Shown here piece after piece: positions 46,494 through 55,790 of a stretch of DNA of 64,000 nucleotides. The DNA comes from an uncultured Paracoccaceae bacterium (GTDB lineage Bacteria; Pseudomonadota; Alphaproteobacteria; Rhodobacterales; Rhodobacteraceae). Location: contig CANMVA010000001.1 of assembly GCA_947501355.1 (NCBI GenBank), positions 814,001 to 878,000 of the forward strand, in the 5' to 3' direction. The first letter of the stretch is position 1; each line of letters begins with the position of its first letter. Under the pieces are notes generated by a model. That model worked only from the letters and a program-made list of their open reading frames with translations. It was not told where the DNA came from and did no database searches. The translations under genes and the position numbers were made by a program.

Positions 46494-46970
46494 ATGAGCC
46501 TTACGATCCGATCCGCCACCGCCGAGGATGCGCCGCAAATGTGCGCGCTTTTGAATGCGATCATCGAGAAGGGCGGCACGACTGCGCACCGGGTTCCCTA
46601 TGATACCGACCGGATGATTGCTGATTATGTAACCTCACCCTTTGCTGTCAGTTGTTTTGTGGCGGATGAGGCCGGGGAGGTGCTTGGCTTTCAATCGCTG
46701 GAGCAGGAGAAACCCACCTTTCCTTTACCCGACGGGTGGGGGCTGATCGCGACCTTCGTCAAGATGGACGCGCATGGCAAAGGCGTCGGCGCGCAGCTTT
46801 TCGACGCGACGAAAGAGGCCGCGCGGGCGGCAAAGCTGGTCGCAATTGACGCCACGATCCGGCGGGAGAACACCGGCGGGCTGGCCTTCTACAGCAAGCT
46901 GGGCTTTGTCGATTACCGGACAAACTCCGAGGCGGTTTCCAAGAAATACACTTTAGGGGCGGATGGCTGA
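46494..46970 (+). CDS. GNAT family N-acetyltransferase
   Basis: A 158-residue [24 protein letters not shown] starts the fold, the acetyl-CoA loop appears as [17 protein letters not shown] (about 90-106), and the C-terminal [16 protein letters not shown] is typical. Its order of motifs resembles phosphinothricin/methionine-sulfone type acetyltransferases, but substrate is unproven. It follows the membrane synthase-like gene by 39 bp. Confidence 0.85.
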   Translation: MSLTIRSATAEDAPQMCALLNAIIEKGGTTAHRVPYDTDRMIADYVTSPFAVSCFVADEAGEVLGFQSLEQEKPTFPLPDGWGLIATFVKMDAHGKGVGAQLFDATKEAARAAKLVAIDATIRRENTGGLAFYSKLGFVDYRTNSEAVSKKYTLGADG

Positions 46971-47182
46971 TCAGCCCTGCGGCGTCACGAATCGCGCCGT
47001 GCGATTTGCGTTTCGTTTGCGCTGTAGAAAGCGCCGTTCCACCAACTGCGTGCCTAAAAGTCATATTAAAAGCCTTTGAAGCTCCTCTTTTCCCACGATT
47101 TTTAGGTGATGGGTCTGTTCCGTTTTTGGCCAAGAAGGGTATAGTGAAGACAGCTGCTCGACTGCCTGGGAGGGATACGAGA

Positions 47183-47464
47183 ATGATCCGGTCTGAATTG
47201 ATTCAGAAGATTGCCGACGAAAATCCGCATCTTTATCAGCGTGATGTCGAGAAGATTGTGAACACCATTTTTGAAGAGGTCATTCAGGCAATGTCTCGCG
47301 GCGACCGGGTCGAATTGCGTGGGTTTGGCGCGTTCTCTGTCAAGAAGCGCGACGCGCGCACCGGGCGCAATCCGCGCACGGGGGAATCGGTTGCGGTCGA
47401 GGAAAAGCATGTGCCATTCTTCAAGACAGGCAAACTGCTGCGCGACCGGCTCAACGGAAAGTAA
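47183..47464 (+). CDS. ihfB: Integration host factor subunit beta
   Basis: A 93-residue HU/IHF-family DNA-bending protein beginning [20 protein letters not shown]. The arm tip contains [12 protein letters not shown] with the intercalating proline. [17 protein letters not shown] and [11 protein letters not shown] match IHF beta. The ATG at 47183 has GGGAGGGA upstream; the longer frame from 47006 is not supported. It heads a compact ihfB-lapA-trpF-trpB run. Confidence 0.95.
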   Translation: MIRSELIQKIADENPHLYQRDVEKIVNTIFEEVIQAMSRGDRVELRGFGAFSVKKRDARTGRNPRTGESVAVEEKHVPFFKTGKLLRDRLNGK

Positions 47465-47467
47465 TCC

Positions 47468-47827
47468 ATGCGATATATTCGGTATTTGATCCTCGGGGCG
47501 ATTGCCGTCGCCCTTGTGGTGGTCTCTATGGCAAACCGTGGCGCGGTCACGTTGAGCCTGCTGCCGGGTCCGATTGCCGATCTTGTGGGATATTCGTTCT
47601 CGATCACGTTGCCTTTGTTTATCGTGATCTTGGGTTTTATTGTCGTGGGCATTCTTCTGGGTTTCGTCTGGGAATGGCTGCGCGAGCACAAGCATCGCGC
47701 CGCGGCGGCCAACGCCGAGAAAGAAGCGCGCGAACTGAAGCGTCGGGTGCGCCGTCTGGAAGGCGAGAAGCATGAGGGCAAGGACGAGGTTCTCGCTTTG
47801 CTTGAGGATGGCGGCACAGCGCGCTAA
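47468..47827 (+). CDS. LapA family membrane protein (DUF1049)
   Basis: A 119-residue inner-membrane protein with two helices (about 5-25 and 42-67), then a charged coiled-coil tail (about 70-110). This matches LapA/DUF1049, which in enterobacteria works in lipopolysaccharide assembly control. It begins 3 bp after ihfB and is nearly always found beside it in relatives. Confidence 0.85.
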   Translation: MRYIRYLILGAIAVALVVVSMANRGAVTLSLLPGPIADLVGYSFSITLPLFIVILGFIVVGILLGFVWEWLREHKHRAAAANAEKEARELKRRVRRLEGEKHEGKDEVLALLEDGGTAR

Positions 47828-47836
47828 GTGCAGCGG

Positions 47837-48484
47837 ATGAGCGAAAACATCTTGGTCAAAATCTGTGGGCTGTCGGAGCCAGATCACGTGCGCGCTGCTG
47901 TTGCGGCGGGGGCTGACTACGTGGGTTTTGTGTTCTTCGCAAAATCGCCTCGCAACGTGAGCGTGGCGCAAGCCGAGGCCTTGGCTGCGATGGTGCCGGA
48001 CGATGTGCGCAAGGTCGCTTTAGTGGTGAATGCTGACGATGCGTTTCTTGATGAATTGGTCGCTCAGGTTCAGCTGGATATGCTCCAGCTGCACGGCGCG
48101 GAGACGCCGGAACGCGTGACGGAGATCAAGGCGCGCTATGGCTTGCCGGTGATGAAAGCCGTCGGCGTTGGCGAGGCGAGCGACCTTGCAGCGCTTGACA
48201 GATACGCCGCTGTCGCAGATCAGCTATTGGTCGATGCCAAGCCGCCGAAAGGGGCCGACTTGCCGGGTGGCAACGGGTTGGCGTTTGACTGGAGATTGAT
48301 TGCAGGGCGCGACTGGCCCGTTCCTTGGATGCTGGCCGGTGGGCTGACGCCAGGCAATGTGGCCGAGGCCGTGCGCCTGACGGGTGCGGAGCAAGTGGAT
48401 GTAAGCTCGGGCGTAGAAAACGGCCCCGGCGCAAAGGATGAAACCCTGATCGCGGAGTTTGTAAAAGCCGCGCATGGAGGATGA
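47837..48484 (+). CDS. trpF: Phosphoribosylanthranilate isomerase
   Basis: A 215-residue TIM-barrel enzyme of tryptophan synthesis. The N-terminal catalytic cysteine is in [13 protein letters not shown]. The family's [18 protein letters not shown] block and the phosphate-binding end, [14 protein letters not shown] and VDVSSGVE, are all present. The ATG at 47837 was preferred to a GTG at 47828. It overlaps or abuts trpB. Confidence 0.94.
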   Translation: MSENILVKICGLSEPDHVRAAVAAGADYVGFVFFAKSPRNVSVAQAEALAAMVPDDVRKVALVVNADDAFLDELVAQVQLDMLQLHGAETPERVTEIKARYGLPVMKAVGVGEASDLAALDRYAAVADQLLVDAKPPKGADLPGGNGLAFDWRLIAGRDWPVPWMLAGGLTPGNVAEAVRLTGAEQVDVSSGVENGPGAKDETLIAEFVKAAHGG

Positions 48485-48486
48485 CG

Positions 48487-49716
48487 ATGGACGATCTGTT
48501 TAACAGCTTCATGAACGGCCCTGACGAGAATGGTCGCTTTGGCGATTTCGGCGGGCGGTTCGTGTCGGAAACGCTGATGCCGCTGATCCTTGAGCTTGAG
48601 GCTCAGTATGAGCATGCCAAGACCGACGACAGTTTCTGGGCTGAGATGCACGATCTGTGGACCCACTACGTGGGCCGCCCATCGCCTTTGTATTACGCCG
48701 AACGCCTGACAGAGCATCTGGGCGGCGCGAAGATTTACCTGAAACGGGACGAGCTGAACCACACTGGCGCGCACAAAATCAACAATGTGCTGGGTCAGAT
48801 CATTCTGGCGCGCCGCATGGGCAAGACCCGGATCATCGCAGAGACGGGTGCGGGTCAGCACGGCGTGGCGACTGCGACGGTCTGCGCGAAGTTCGGTCTG
48901 AAATGCGTCGTCTATATGGGCGCCCATGATGTGGAGCGTCAGGCCCCCAACGTCTTCCGTATGAAACTGTTGGGCGCCGAGGTCGTGCCGGTGACCTCTG
49001 GTCGTGGCACGTTAAAAGATGCGATGAATGATGCGCTGCGCGACTGGGTGACCAATGTGCGCGATACGTTTTACTGCATCGGCACGGTCGCAGGGCCGCA
49101 TCCTTATCCTGCGATGGTCCGCGATTTTCAGGCGATCATCGGCAAGGAAACCAAAGAGCAGATGCAGGCTGCCGAGGGTCGTTTGCCCGATACGATCATC
49201 GCGGCCATCGGCGGTGGCTCCAACGCGATGGGCCTCTTTTTCCCGTTCCTTGACGACAAAAGTGTCAACATCATCGGGGTCGAGGCTGGCGGTAAAGGCG
49301 TCAACGAGAAGATGGAGCATTGTGCTTCTTTGACCGGCGGGCGTCCGGGTGTGCTGCATGGCAACCGGACGTATTTGCTGCAGGACGATGATGGGCAGAT
49401 CCTTGAGGGGTTCAGCATTTCGGCGGGTCTGGATTATCCCGGTATCGGGCCGGAACATGCCTGGCTGCACGAGATTGGCCGCGCGCAATATGTGTCGATT
49501 ACCGACAAAGAGGCGCTGGCGGCCTTCCAGAAATGCTGTGAGCTGGAAGGGATCATCCCGGCGCTTGAGCCATCCCATGCGTTGGCACATGTGATGAAGA
49601 TCGCGCCAACGCTTCCGTCGGATCACTTGCTGGTCATGAACATGTGTGGACGTGGCGACAAGGATATCTTCACGGTCGCCAAGGCGCTTGATGTCGAGAT
49701 GAACACCGGCGCCTGA
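48487..49716 (+). CDS. trpB: Tryptophan synthase beta subunit
   Basis: A 409-residue PLP enzyme joining indole and serine. The Schiff-base lysine is Lys97 in [14 protein letters not shown], the COMM region follows at [13 protein letters not shown], and the phosphate loop is [13 protein letters not shown] lies 6 nt before the ATG at 48487; the ATG at 48481 overlapping trpF is possible. trpA is not adjacent in this window. Confidence 0.96.
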   Translation: MDDLFNSFMNGPDENGRFGDFGGRFVSETLMPLILELEAQYEHAKTDDSFWAEMHDLWTHYVGRPSPLYYAERLTEHLGGAKIYLKRDELNHTGAHKINNVLGQIILARRMGKTRIIAETGAGQHGVATATVCAKFGLKCVVYMGAHDVERQAPNVFRMKLLGAEVVPVTSGRGTLKDAMNDALRDWVTNVRDTFYCIGTVAGPHPYPAMVRDFQAIIGKETKEQMQAAEGRLPDTIIAAIGGGSNAMGLFFPFLDDKSVNIIGVEAGGKGVNEKMEHCASLTGGRPGVLHGNRTYLLQDDDGQILEGFSISAGLDYPGIGPEHAWLHEIGRAQYVSITDKEALAAFQKCCELEGIIPALEPSHALAHVMKIAPTLPSDHLLVMNMCGRGDKDIFTVAKALDVEMNTGA

Positions 49717-49739
49717 TCCATCCGAAGTAACAATTGCAG

Positions 49740-49763
49740 CGCCCGCCTTTTGGTGGGCGTTTT
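49740..49763 (+). terminator. Rho-independent terminator of the ihfB-trpB run
   Basis: CGCCCGCC (49740-49747) pairs with GGTGGGCG (49752-49759) around TTTT, with one G-U pair, followed by TTTT. Confidence 0.85.
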
Positions 49764-49929
49764 GCATTTGAAGGGGCCGTAAACCGAAGTTTATGGCCAT
49801 CTGTCCCCGGTTTAGAAACCGCCGCCTAAACCCAGGGTCAATTTCGCGGGGTCGGTTTGTCCATCACGTTTGGCGCAACCTCATCACACCAGGTGAGGCT
49901 CTTGCATATCCAACAGAAAGGACGATCCA

Positions 49930-50514
49930 ATGACCAAGACTTTTACTCTCGCCGTTGCCGCTTTGACCCTCACCGCCACAATGAGCCATGCCGATGCCTT
50001 TACGAACAGCATCGTGCGGGACCTGCAATCAAAAGGTTTTGATCGCATCGAGATCGAGAATGGGGCCAACCGCGTGAAGGTCGAAGCGATCCGCGGCACG
50101 CGCAAGACCGAGGTGCTGTATGATCGCTCGACCGGGCGCATCCTGAGCCAGGACTGGGAGCGCGCCGATGCAGACGACATCGAGGAAGGGCTTGAAATTC
50201 GAAATCGCTCGCAGGGCTTTTCTCTGGGTCAGCTGTTCCGTGCCGACGCACGGTCGCGGGACGACGATGACGATGATTATGACGACGATGACTATGATGA
50301 CCGTTATGACGATCGCGACGAGGACCGGGACGGGCGCGACTATGACGACGATGACGATGATCGTGATGATCGGGACGATGATCGCGGGGGCCGTGATGAT
50401 GATGACGACCGCGATGATTGGGATGGCGACGATGATGACGATGATGACGATGATGATGACAGTGACGATGATGATGACGATGATGACGACGACGACGACG
50501 ACGACGATGATTGA
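49930..50514 (+). CDS. Secreted PepSY-like protein with poly-aspartate tail
   Basis: A 194-residue exported protein. The signal peptide (about 1-22) ends SHADA. A single PepSY-like domain (about 25-80, LQSKGFDRIEIENGANRVKV to LYDRSTGRILSQDW) follows. From about 109 the chain is almost all Asp with scattered Arg, Tyr and Gly, ending in runs of 11 and 16 Asp split by one Ser. GAT and GAC alternate irregularly, so the acidity rather than the DNA repeat seems selected. Such a tail could bind calcium or basic polymers. The next gene encodes a shorter homologue. Confidence 0.85.
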   Translation: MTKTFTLAVAALTLTATMSHADAFTNSIVRDLQSKGFDRIEIENGANRVKVEAIRGTRKTEVLYDRSTGRILSQDWERADADDIEEGLEIRNRSQGFSLGQLFRADARSRDDDDDDYDDDDYDDRYDDRDEDRDGRDYDDDDDDRDDRDDDRGGRDDDDDRDDWDGDDDDDDDDDDDSDDDDDDDDDDDDDDDD

Positions 50515-50540
50515 TCGGCGTCTTGCTCTTGCCTAACGCG

Positions 50541-50576
50541 CTGGTCCCCGTGATGCTGCGGGGGCCAGCTTTTTTA
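50541..50576 (+). terminator. Hairpin with T-tract between the two poly-Asp genes
   Basis: CTGGTCCCCG (50541-50550) pairs with CGGGGGCCAG (50559-50568) with one G-U pair, followed by six to seven T. It probably ends most transcripts of the first gene, 15 bp before the second gene starts. Confidence 0.85.
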
Positions 50577-50590
50577 TTGAGACGGATAGA

Positions 50591-51022
50591 ATGAAACGAC
50601 GGTTTTTCATCTTCTCTGGTCTGAGCGCTGTGTTTGGCGCTGTCACGCCCGCCTTTGGGCAAGGCGTGCAGGACCAGATTGTGCGGCAGTTGCAGCAACA
50701 GGGCTATCGCAGGATACGCATCAACCGTACCTTGCTGGGCCGGGTGCGCATTCTGGCGACGGGAGGTGGGCAAAGGCGCGAGATCGTTCTGAACCCTGCT
50801 ACGGGGGCGATTTTGCGCGACTACATCGTTGTAGAGGGCGACGAGGACAGCGCGCCGCGTGTCTTTGAACCCTCAAGGCGGGATGAGGGTGACCGCGACG
50901 AGGATCGCGGTGGCGGCTCTTCCGGTGGCTCCGGCGGAGGTGGCAGCTCTAGTGGTGGCGGTCGGGATGATGATGACGACGATGATGATGATGACGACGA
51001 CGACGATGATGATGATGACTGA
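50591..51022 (+). CDS. Second secreted PepSY-like protein with poly-aspartate C terminus
   Basis: A 143-residue paralogue of the preceding protein. The signal peptide ends TPAFGQG, the PepSY-like domain spans about 27-80 (IVRQLQQQGYRRIRINRTL to LNPATGAILRDYIV), a Gly/Ser linker follows, and exactly 18 consecutive Asp end the chain. It differs from the first copy in having the flexible linker and an uninterrupted tail. It is followed by the LuxR-type gene after 29 bp. Confidence 0.85.
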   Translation: MKRRFFIFSGLSAVFGAVTPAFGQGVQDQIVRQLQQQGYRRIRINRTLLGRVRILATGGGQRREIVLNPATGAILRDYIVVEGDEDSAPRVFEPSRRDEGDRDEDRGGGSSGGSGGGGSSSGGGRDDDDDDDDDDDDDDDDDD

Positions 51023-51051
51023 TCTGAACTAACGGAGGATCGGAGCGCGTC

Positions 51052-51540
51052 GTGAAGGATCAACTCACCTTTCTGGTGCTTTTGGTGTTGCAGCTGATCT
51101 GCGTCACTGTCTTCACATATGACATCGGCGCGAACCTGCTGGGGCTGCGCGTTGCGCCCGTGAACTGGCAGCTCTACGAGTTGGTCGAGATCGGGGCCGC
51201 AGGCTTTCTGCTGGCCGGGGTCGTTTTGTCCGCCCGTATGCTGCGCCGCAGCCTGACCCGTCAGAAAGCTGCCGAAGACAGTCTGCGCATGGCGTCAGGC
51301 GCGTTCATGGACGTCTTGGATGAGCGCTTCACCGACTGGGCGCTGACACCTGCGGAACGCGATGTGGCGCTATTTTTGATCAAAGGGCTTTCGACCGCCG
51401 AAATCGCAGCCCTGCGCGACACCTCGGAAGGCACCGTGAAAGCGCAGACCAATGCGATCTACCGCAAGGCCGACGTCACCGGGCGCCCGCAGCTCCTGTC
51501 GTTGTTCATCGAAGACCTGATGGCCGTCGAGACGGGTTAA
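51052..51540 (+). CDS. Membrane-tethered LuxR-type regulator
   Basis: A 162-residue protein with two N-terminal transmembrane helices (about 5-28 and 44-65), a short coiled linker, and a LuxR/GerE helix-turn-helix (about 98-155; LTPAERDVALFLIKGLSTAEIAALRDTS, EGTVKAQTNAIYRKADV). It has no receiver, PAS or autoinducer domain, so sensing probably occurs through the membrane part or the periplasmic loop. It begins at a GTG with GGAG ahead and follows the poly-Asp genes, which are its likely targets or signals. Its 3' end overlaps the convergent DUF2237 gene by 4 bp. Confidence 0.85.
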   Translation: MKDQLTFLVLLVLQLICVTVFTYDIGANLLGLRVAPVNWQLYELVEIGAAGFLLAGVVLSARMLRRSLTRQKAAEDSLRMASGAFMDVLDERFTDWALTPAERDVALFLIKGLSTAEIAALRDTSEGTVKAQTNAIYRKADVTGRPQLLSLFIEDLMAVETG

Positions 51541-51914
51541 TGTCGCCCGATCGCGTGGGCTTCCAGCACATCCATCGGCACGATCTCCAGCGCGCGTTTA
51601 TGGGTTCCCTCAAGATGCACTTTGGGTGCGGCCCCTTCGTCGGCGGCTTGCATGAAGCGCCCTGCGCAAAGGCACCACTGGTCGCCGGGTTTCAGACCGG
51701 GAAAGCGGAACTCAGGGCGCGGCGTGGACAAATCATTGCCGACATATTTCGAGAAAGCCAAAAACTCAGCCGTCATCACGGCGCACACCGTGTGAGAGCC
51801 ATTGTCCGCCGCGCAGGTGTCACACGCTCCGTCGCGGAAAAAGCCGGTCATCGGATCGGTCGAGCAGGCCTCAAGCGCGGTGCCAAGAACATTGATCGAG
51901 GGATCTTTTTCCAT
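51537..51914 (-). CDS. DUF2237 family protein
   Basis: A 125-residue protein with the DUF2237 signature: NVLGTALEACS, TGFFRDGACDT, HTVCAVMTAEFLAFS, GNDLSTPRPEFRFPGLKPGD and WCLCAGRF. Several cysteines are conserved in the family, suggesting metal or redox chemistry, but its function is unknown. Confidence 0.9.
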   Translation of the reverse strand: MEKDPSINVLGTALEACSTDPMTGFFRDGACDTCAADNGSHTVCAVMTAEFLAFSKYVGNDLSTPRPEFRFPGLKPGDQWCLCAGRFMQAADEGAAPKVHLEGTHKRALEIVPMDVLEAHAIGRH

Positions 51915-51958
51915 TGGGGTTCTCCTTTGACCTGTCAGCTAGGGCGCTTGGGTGGTTG

Positions 51959-53113
51959 TTAAAGGGCCGCGGCGATCTCGCGGAAAGTGGCAATGTTCTG
52001 ATCAGAGACACCTGGCTCGCGGAATTTGCGGTCTGCTGCGGTCGTGACGATGACCACGTCGCGAGCGAGGTCGAAATAGATGTATTGGCCATAGATGCCT
52101 CGTGCGATGAATTCGCCGGTCGTGGCCCCGACGGGGATCCACCATTGATATCCATAACCGATCTTGCCCGGAGCGGTCTTGGCGCTGGGCCGGGTCGCCT
52201 CGGCGATCCAGTCGGCCGGCACGATCTGCTGGCCGTTCCATTGACCGCCCTGCGCGATCATCAGCGCAAATCGGGCGTAGTCGCGGGTGGTCAGGTTGAG
52301 CCCGCCCAGAACGAAAGCGACGCCATTGCCATCGGTGATGTAGACCGGGTCAGCCTCCAGCCCCAGCGGTTCGATCAGCTTCTCGGTCATCAGATCGGGG
52401 ATGCTGCGGCCCGTGGCCCCGCGGATCACCATGCCCAGAACATGGGTGTCGATGGAGACATATTTCCAGCCCTCACCGGGGGCTGCGAAGCTGTCACTGA
52501 GCGCTGCGGCAAAGCCATCCATCGAGCCGCCAAGGGCAAGGATACGGCCCATCTTGTTGATATCGCTTTTAGGGTCGAGGTAATCTTCGTCGAACGTCAC
52601 ACCGCTTTCCATCTGAAGAACGTCGCGGATCGTAGCGCCATCATAGGCGGACCCTGCCAGCATCGGCGCGTATTGGGTGACCGGATCGTCGAGCGACGCA
52701 ATATCGCCATCCGCGATGACCTGCCCCATGAGTGCCGACAGGAAACTCTTCGCGACGGACCACGAGATGCGCAGATCATCGGCCATGGTGCCTTGGTGAT
52801 AGCTTTCATGCACCACCGCATTGTCCTTGAGAACAAGCAGCGAGGTCACGGTGCGCTCCGCGATCCATTGATCCACCGATCTTGGCAGGGTGGCTGATGC
52901 TGCTTCGGGAAGGTCGGTTACGGGACCTTCCCCGCGTGGCAGGGGTGTGTTGAAAAAGAGCGCCTCCATCGACGAGAAATTGCGGACGATCCGGTCTTCA
53001 TCAAAGAGCGTGTTAACCGCCATGAGCCGGGTAATGTCATCGCGTTTCCAGACCCCGACCGCGATCACCGCAAGAACCAGCGCGAGCGCGATCCGCAATA
53101 TCCATTTCAGCAT
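51959..53113 (-). CDS. Serine hydrolase (class C beta-lactamase family)
   Basis: A 384-residue protein with an N-terminal membrane or signal helix (about 4-22). The penicillin-binding-like motif Ser119-x-x-Lys122 is in SWSVAKSF, and a later YQWWIPVG and GIYGQY region stands for the Tyr and KTG-like elements. The family includes esterases, peptidases and beta-lactamases; the substrate is unknown. It is transcribed leftward, separate from pth. Confidence 0.85.
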   Translation of the reverse strand: MLKWILRIALALVLAVIAVGVWKRDDITRLMAVNTLFDEDRIVRNFSSMEALFFNTPLPRGEGPVTDLPEAASATLPRSVDQWIAERTVTSLLVLKDNAVVHESYHQGTMADDLRISWSVAKSFLSALMGQVIADGDIASLDDPVTQYAPMLAGSAYDGATIRDVLQMESGVTFDEDYLDPKSDINKMGRILALGGSMDGFAAALSDSFAAPGEGWKYVSIDTHVLGMVIRGATGRSIPDLMTEKLIEPLGLEADPVYITDGNGVAFVLGGLNLTTRDYARFALMIAQGGQWNGQQIVPADWIAEATRPSAKTAPGKIGYGYQWWIPVGATTGEFIARGIYGQYIYFDLARDVVIVTTAADRKFREPGVSDQNIATFREIAAAL

Positions 53114-53170
53114 TTTCGTCCTCCCCTTGCGCGCAAGGTGGCTCAGGCGGGGTGGTCTGGCAATGACAAC

Positions 53171-53845
53171 CTAGCGGAACTTGTCCATGAGCTTTTGCAT
53201 GGCCGAACGGGTGTCGGGTTCCGGCTCTGGCGTGGCTTTTGGTGTGTCGTTCTTAGGCTTTGTCGTGGACGAGCGCGGCGGCGCGACGCGCAAGGCAACC
53301 GCGTTCATGAAGCGGCCTGTGTCCCCTTTTGCCAGTTCGGGCGCGCCGTCGCTGATCCCGCGCAGCAGGTCGTCAAGCCATCCCTCATCAGCCTTCGGAA
53401 AATCGCGCAGGACGTAGCCCGGCACAGCGTCCTTATGGCCGGGATGGCCAATGCCAAGGCGGACGCGCTGGTAAGCATCGGTGATGTGTTGGTGCAGTGA
53501 ACGCAGGCCGTTATGACCCGCATGCCCGCCGCCTTGTTTGACGCGCGCCTTGCCGGGGGCGAGGTCCAGTTCATCGTGAAACACTGTCACGTCGGACGGC
53601 GTCAGTTTGTAAAACCGCATGGCCTCACCCACGGATTGGCCGGACTTGTTCATAAAGGTCTCGGGTTTCAGCAGAATGACCTTCTCACCCCCAAGGGTGC
53701 CTTCGCTGACCGCGCCCTGAAATTTGCCACGCCATGGCGCAAAGCCGTGATCAGAGGCGATCTCGTCCACCGCCATGAACCCGATATTGTGCCGGTGGCG
53801 CGCGTATTTCGCGCCGGGATTGCCGAGGCCGACAAAGAGTTTCAT
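53171..53845 (-). CDS. pth: Peptidyl-tRNA hydrolase
   Basis: A 224-residue enzyme that releases tRNA from stalled peptidyl-tRNA. [20 protein letters not shown] contains the catalytic His19 and the Asn cluster, FMNKSGQSV and GHNGLRS complete the active site. A proline/charged C-terminal extension of about 35 residues is typical of alphaproteobacterial versions. In relatives rplY is usually next door; here it lies 7.5 kb away. Confidence 0.95.
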   Translation of the reverse strand: MKLFVGLGNPGAKYARHRHNIGFMAVDEIASDHGFAPWRGKFQGAVSEGTLGGEKVILLKPETFMNKSGQSVGEAMRFYKLTPSDVTVFHDELDLAPGKARVKQGGGHAGHNGLRSLHQHITDAYQRVRLGIGHPGHKDAVPGYVLRDFPKADEGWLDDLLRGISDGAPELAKGDTGRFMNAVALRVAPPRSSTTKPKNDTPKATPEPEPDTRSAMQKLMDKFR

Positions 53846-53926
53846 GGGGCCGCTCCGTTTCTGCGTCTTGTTCCTGTGATGCCTTCATCCTAGGTAATTT
53901 ACCAGAGGCCAAAGGGAGAGCGTGCG

Positions 53927-54241
53927 ATGTATCTGACGATGAACCGGTTCAAGGTTACCAAAGGCCGTGAGGCGGATTTTGAAAAGGTCTGGGCCTCGCG
54001 CGACAGTCATCTGACGAAAGTCGGCGGCTTCATCGCGTTCCACCTGATGAAAGGCGCGTCCGAGGACGGCTATACGCTTTATGCGTCGCACACCGCATGG
54101 GAGAGCGAGGCGGATTTCACCGCCTGGACAAAGTCCGAGGCATTCCGGGCAGCCCATAAAGGGGCAGGCGGGCATTCGGACCTCTATCTCGAAGCGCCAA
54201 AGCTGGAGATTTTCGAGACCGTGCAGTCGATCGCGGTTTAG
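53927..54241 (+). CDS. Antibiotic biosynthesis monooxygenase/IsdG-like protein
   Basis: A 104-residue ABM-fold protein. NRFKVTKGREADFEKVWASRDSHL, GFIAFHLMKG and YASHTAWESEADFTAWTKS are arranged as in HmoA/IsdG-type haem-degrading monooxygenases. The Trp (WES) and His residues fit that subgroup, but activity is unproven. GGGAGAG precedes the ATG. Confidence 0.8.
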   Translation: MYLTMNRFKVTKGREADFEKVWASRDSHLTKVGGFIAFHLMKGASEDGYTLYASHTAWESEADFTAWTKSEAFRAAHKGAGGHSDLYLEAPKLEIFETVQSIAV

Positions 54242-54275
54242 GGCGACAACGAGCAAGCAATCTCAGGATGATCGT

Positions 54276-55790
54276 CTAACTGACCGGAGCTGCACCACCT
54301 TTTGCCGTGGCTTTGCCGATATAGTCGTTCAGCGCGCCCATCTTGTCCGGATCAGGGGTGATCGGGCTGGGATCCGCAAGGATGCTCTGCCACAGACCCG
54401 TTGCACGGGCCGTCGCATCGCTGCTGCCGCGTTCCTCCCATGTGCCGTAATTTGCGTAATCTGCCACAAGCGGCGCGTAGAACTCGGTCTGGTAGCGGGC
54501 CATGGTGTGGGGCGTGCCGAAGAAATGGCCGCCCGGCTGCACATCAAGGATCGCGTCGAGGCCAAGATCGCTGCCGGCGTCCTCTCCGGCGAGGCACAGC
54601 TCGGCCACCATTTGCAGAACTTCCATGTCGGTGATCAGCTTTTCGTAGGACACCGTCAGGCCCCCTTCGAGCCATCCGGCGGCGTGGATCACGACCGTCG
54701 CTCCGGCCATCAGGCAGCCCCATGTGCCGAATTGGGTTTCATTCGCAGCCTGCACATCGCTGACATTGGCGGCACTGCCTGATGCGCTGCGCCAGGGCAG
54801 GCCGATCAGGCGGGCAAGCTGCCCGGCGGCCAGCGAAGCGCGGAAATGCTCAGGCGTGCCGAAGACAGGCGCGCCGGACTTCATATCCACGTTTGACGTG
54901 AAAGTGCCGTAGCAGATCGGCGCGCCTGGGCGGGTGATTTGGGTCAACGCGATGGCAGCCAGAGCCTCGGTATGCGACAGGGTGATCGCCCCCGCCACGG
55001 TGATCGGGGCCATCGCGCCCATTAAGGTAAATGGCGTCACGATGGAGACCTGACCGGCCTTGGCAAAGTCGATCAGGCCCTGCGCCATCGGGATGTCGAT
55101 GGTGCGGGGGGAATTGGTGTTGATGATCGTGTAGCAATGGGACTGCGCGTGGAACGCTTCGTCCGACAGACCCCGGAAATCGCGCAGAATTTCAAAGGAT
55201 TGTTCCACCTGTGGGGCCCCGCGCGAAAAGATGAAGGGCACTTTATCCGACAGGGTGAGCTGCGACTTCATCGTCGCGTAGTGGCGCAGATGGGTCGGCA
55301 CGTCCTGCGGCTCGATCAGCGGAGGCACCATGTGCAGCACGTCGAAATGCTGGGTGAGGCGTGTCAGGTCGTCATAGTCGCTCAGCGTGCCGGGGCGACG
55401 CCCCTTGATGCGGTCGGTCGCGTGGGGCGCACCGGCACCGGGTTGAAAGACAAGGTTGCCCAGTTCGAGCGTGATGTCGCGCGCAGGTATGGCCCCCGCG
55501 ACGGGGATGGATTTGGGCGCAGTTTCCAAGGCGCTTTCGATGATCTCAGCGCCGATGCGGACGATTTCGGTATTGTCATCCACTTGCGCTCCGGCCTTAC
55601 GGAAGGCGTCGCGCGCTTCGGACAGTAGGACTTTAACACCCTGTTCCTGAAGGATTTTTAACGCGGCGGCATGCATCGCGGCGATGTGGTCATCGCTGAA
55701 GGCGCGCATGGGCGGGAAGGGGTTGCGCAGGTGGCGGTAGTCGGGCTTGCGGGCCGGGCCGTCGCTAGCGCTGCGCCGGTTCCGTCTCAT
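54276..55790 (-). CDS. Trimethylamine methyltransferase (MttB) family protein, no pyrrolysine
   Basis: A 504-residue COG5598/MttB-superfamily TIM-barrel protein. No in-frame stop interrupts the frame, so it is a non-pyrrolysine member like glycine betaine methyltransferases. ATG at 55790 overlaps the stop of the upstream DMGDH-like gene by 4 bp, so the two are coupled. Classical partners (a corrinoid protein and a methylcobamide:THF transferase) are not in the window. A quaternary amine is the likely substrate class by family. Confidence 0.85.
   Translation of the reverse strand: MRRNRRSASDGPARKPDYRHLRNPFPPMRAFSDDHIAAMHAAALKILQEQGVKVLLSEARDAFRKAGAQVDDNTEIVRIGAEIIESALETAPKSIPVAGAIPARDITLELGNLVFQPGAGAPHATDRIKGRRPGTLSDYDDLTRLTQHFDVLHMVPPLIEPQDVPTHLRHYATMKSQLTLSDKVPFIFSRGAPQVEQSFEILRDFRGLSDEAFHAQSHCYTIINTNSPRTIDIPMAQGLIDFAKAGQVSIVTPFTLMGAMAPITVAGAITLSHTEALAAIALTQITRPGAPICYGTFTSNVDMKSGAPVFGTPEHFRASLAAGQLARLIGLPWRSASGSAANVSDVQAANETQFGTWGCLMAGATVVIHAAGWLEGGLTVSYEKLITDMEVLQMVAELCLAGEDAGSDLGLDAILDVQPGGHFFGTPHTMARYQTEFYAPLVADYANYGTWEERGSSDATARATGLWQSILADPSPITPDPDKMGALNDYIGKATAKGGAAPVS

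Noticed and set aside
44994-46589. Minus-strand frame of 531 codons opposite the membrane synthase-like gene
   Set aside because: Composition is dominated by Arg, His and Gln without hydrophobic core or motifs; the plus-strand gene explains the region.
50260-51020. Repetitive GAY tracts resembling a CRISPR array or satellite
   Set aside because: No conserved repeat/spacer periodicity; every tract is an in-frame run of Asp codons within two secreted proteins.
54276-55790. Pyrrolysine readthrough in the MttB-family gene
   Set aside because: The frame is open throughout with no internal TAG, so no pyrrolysine codon is needed.
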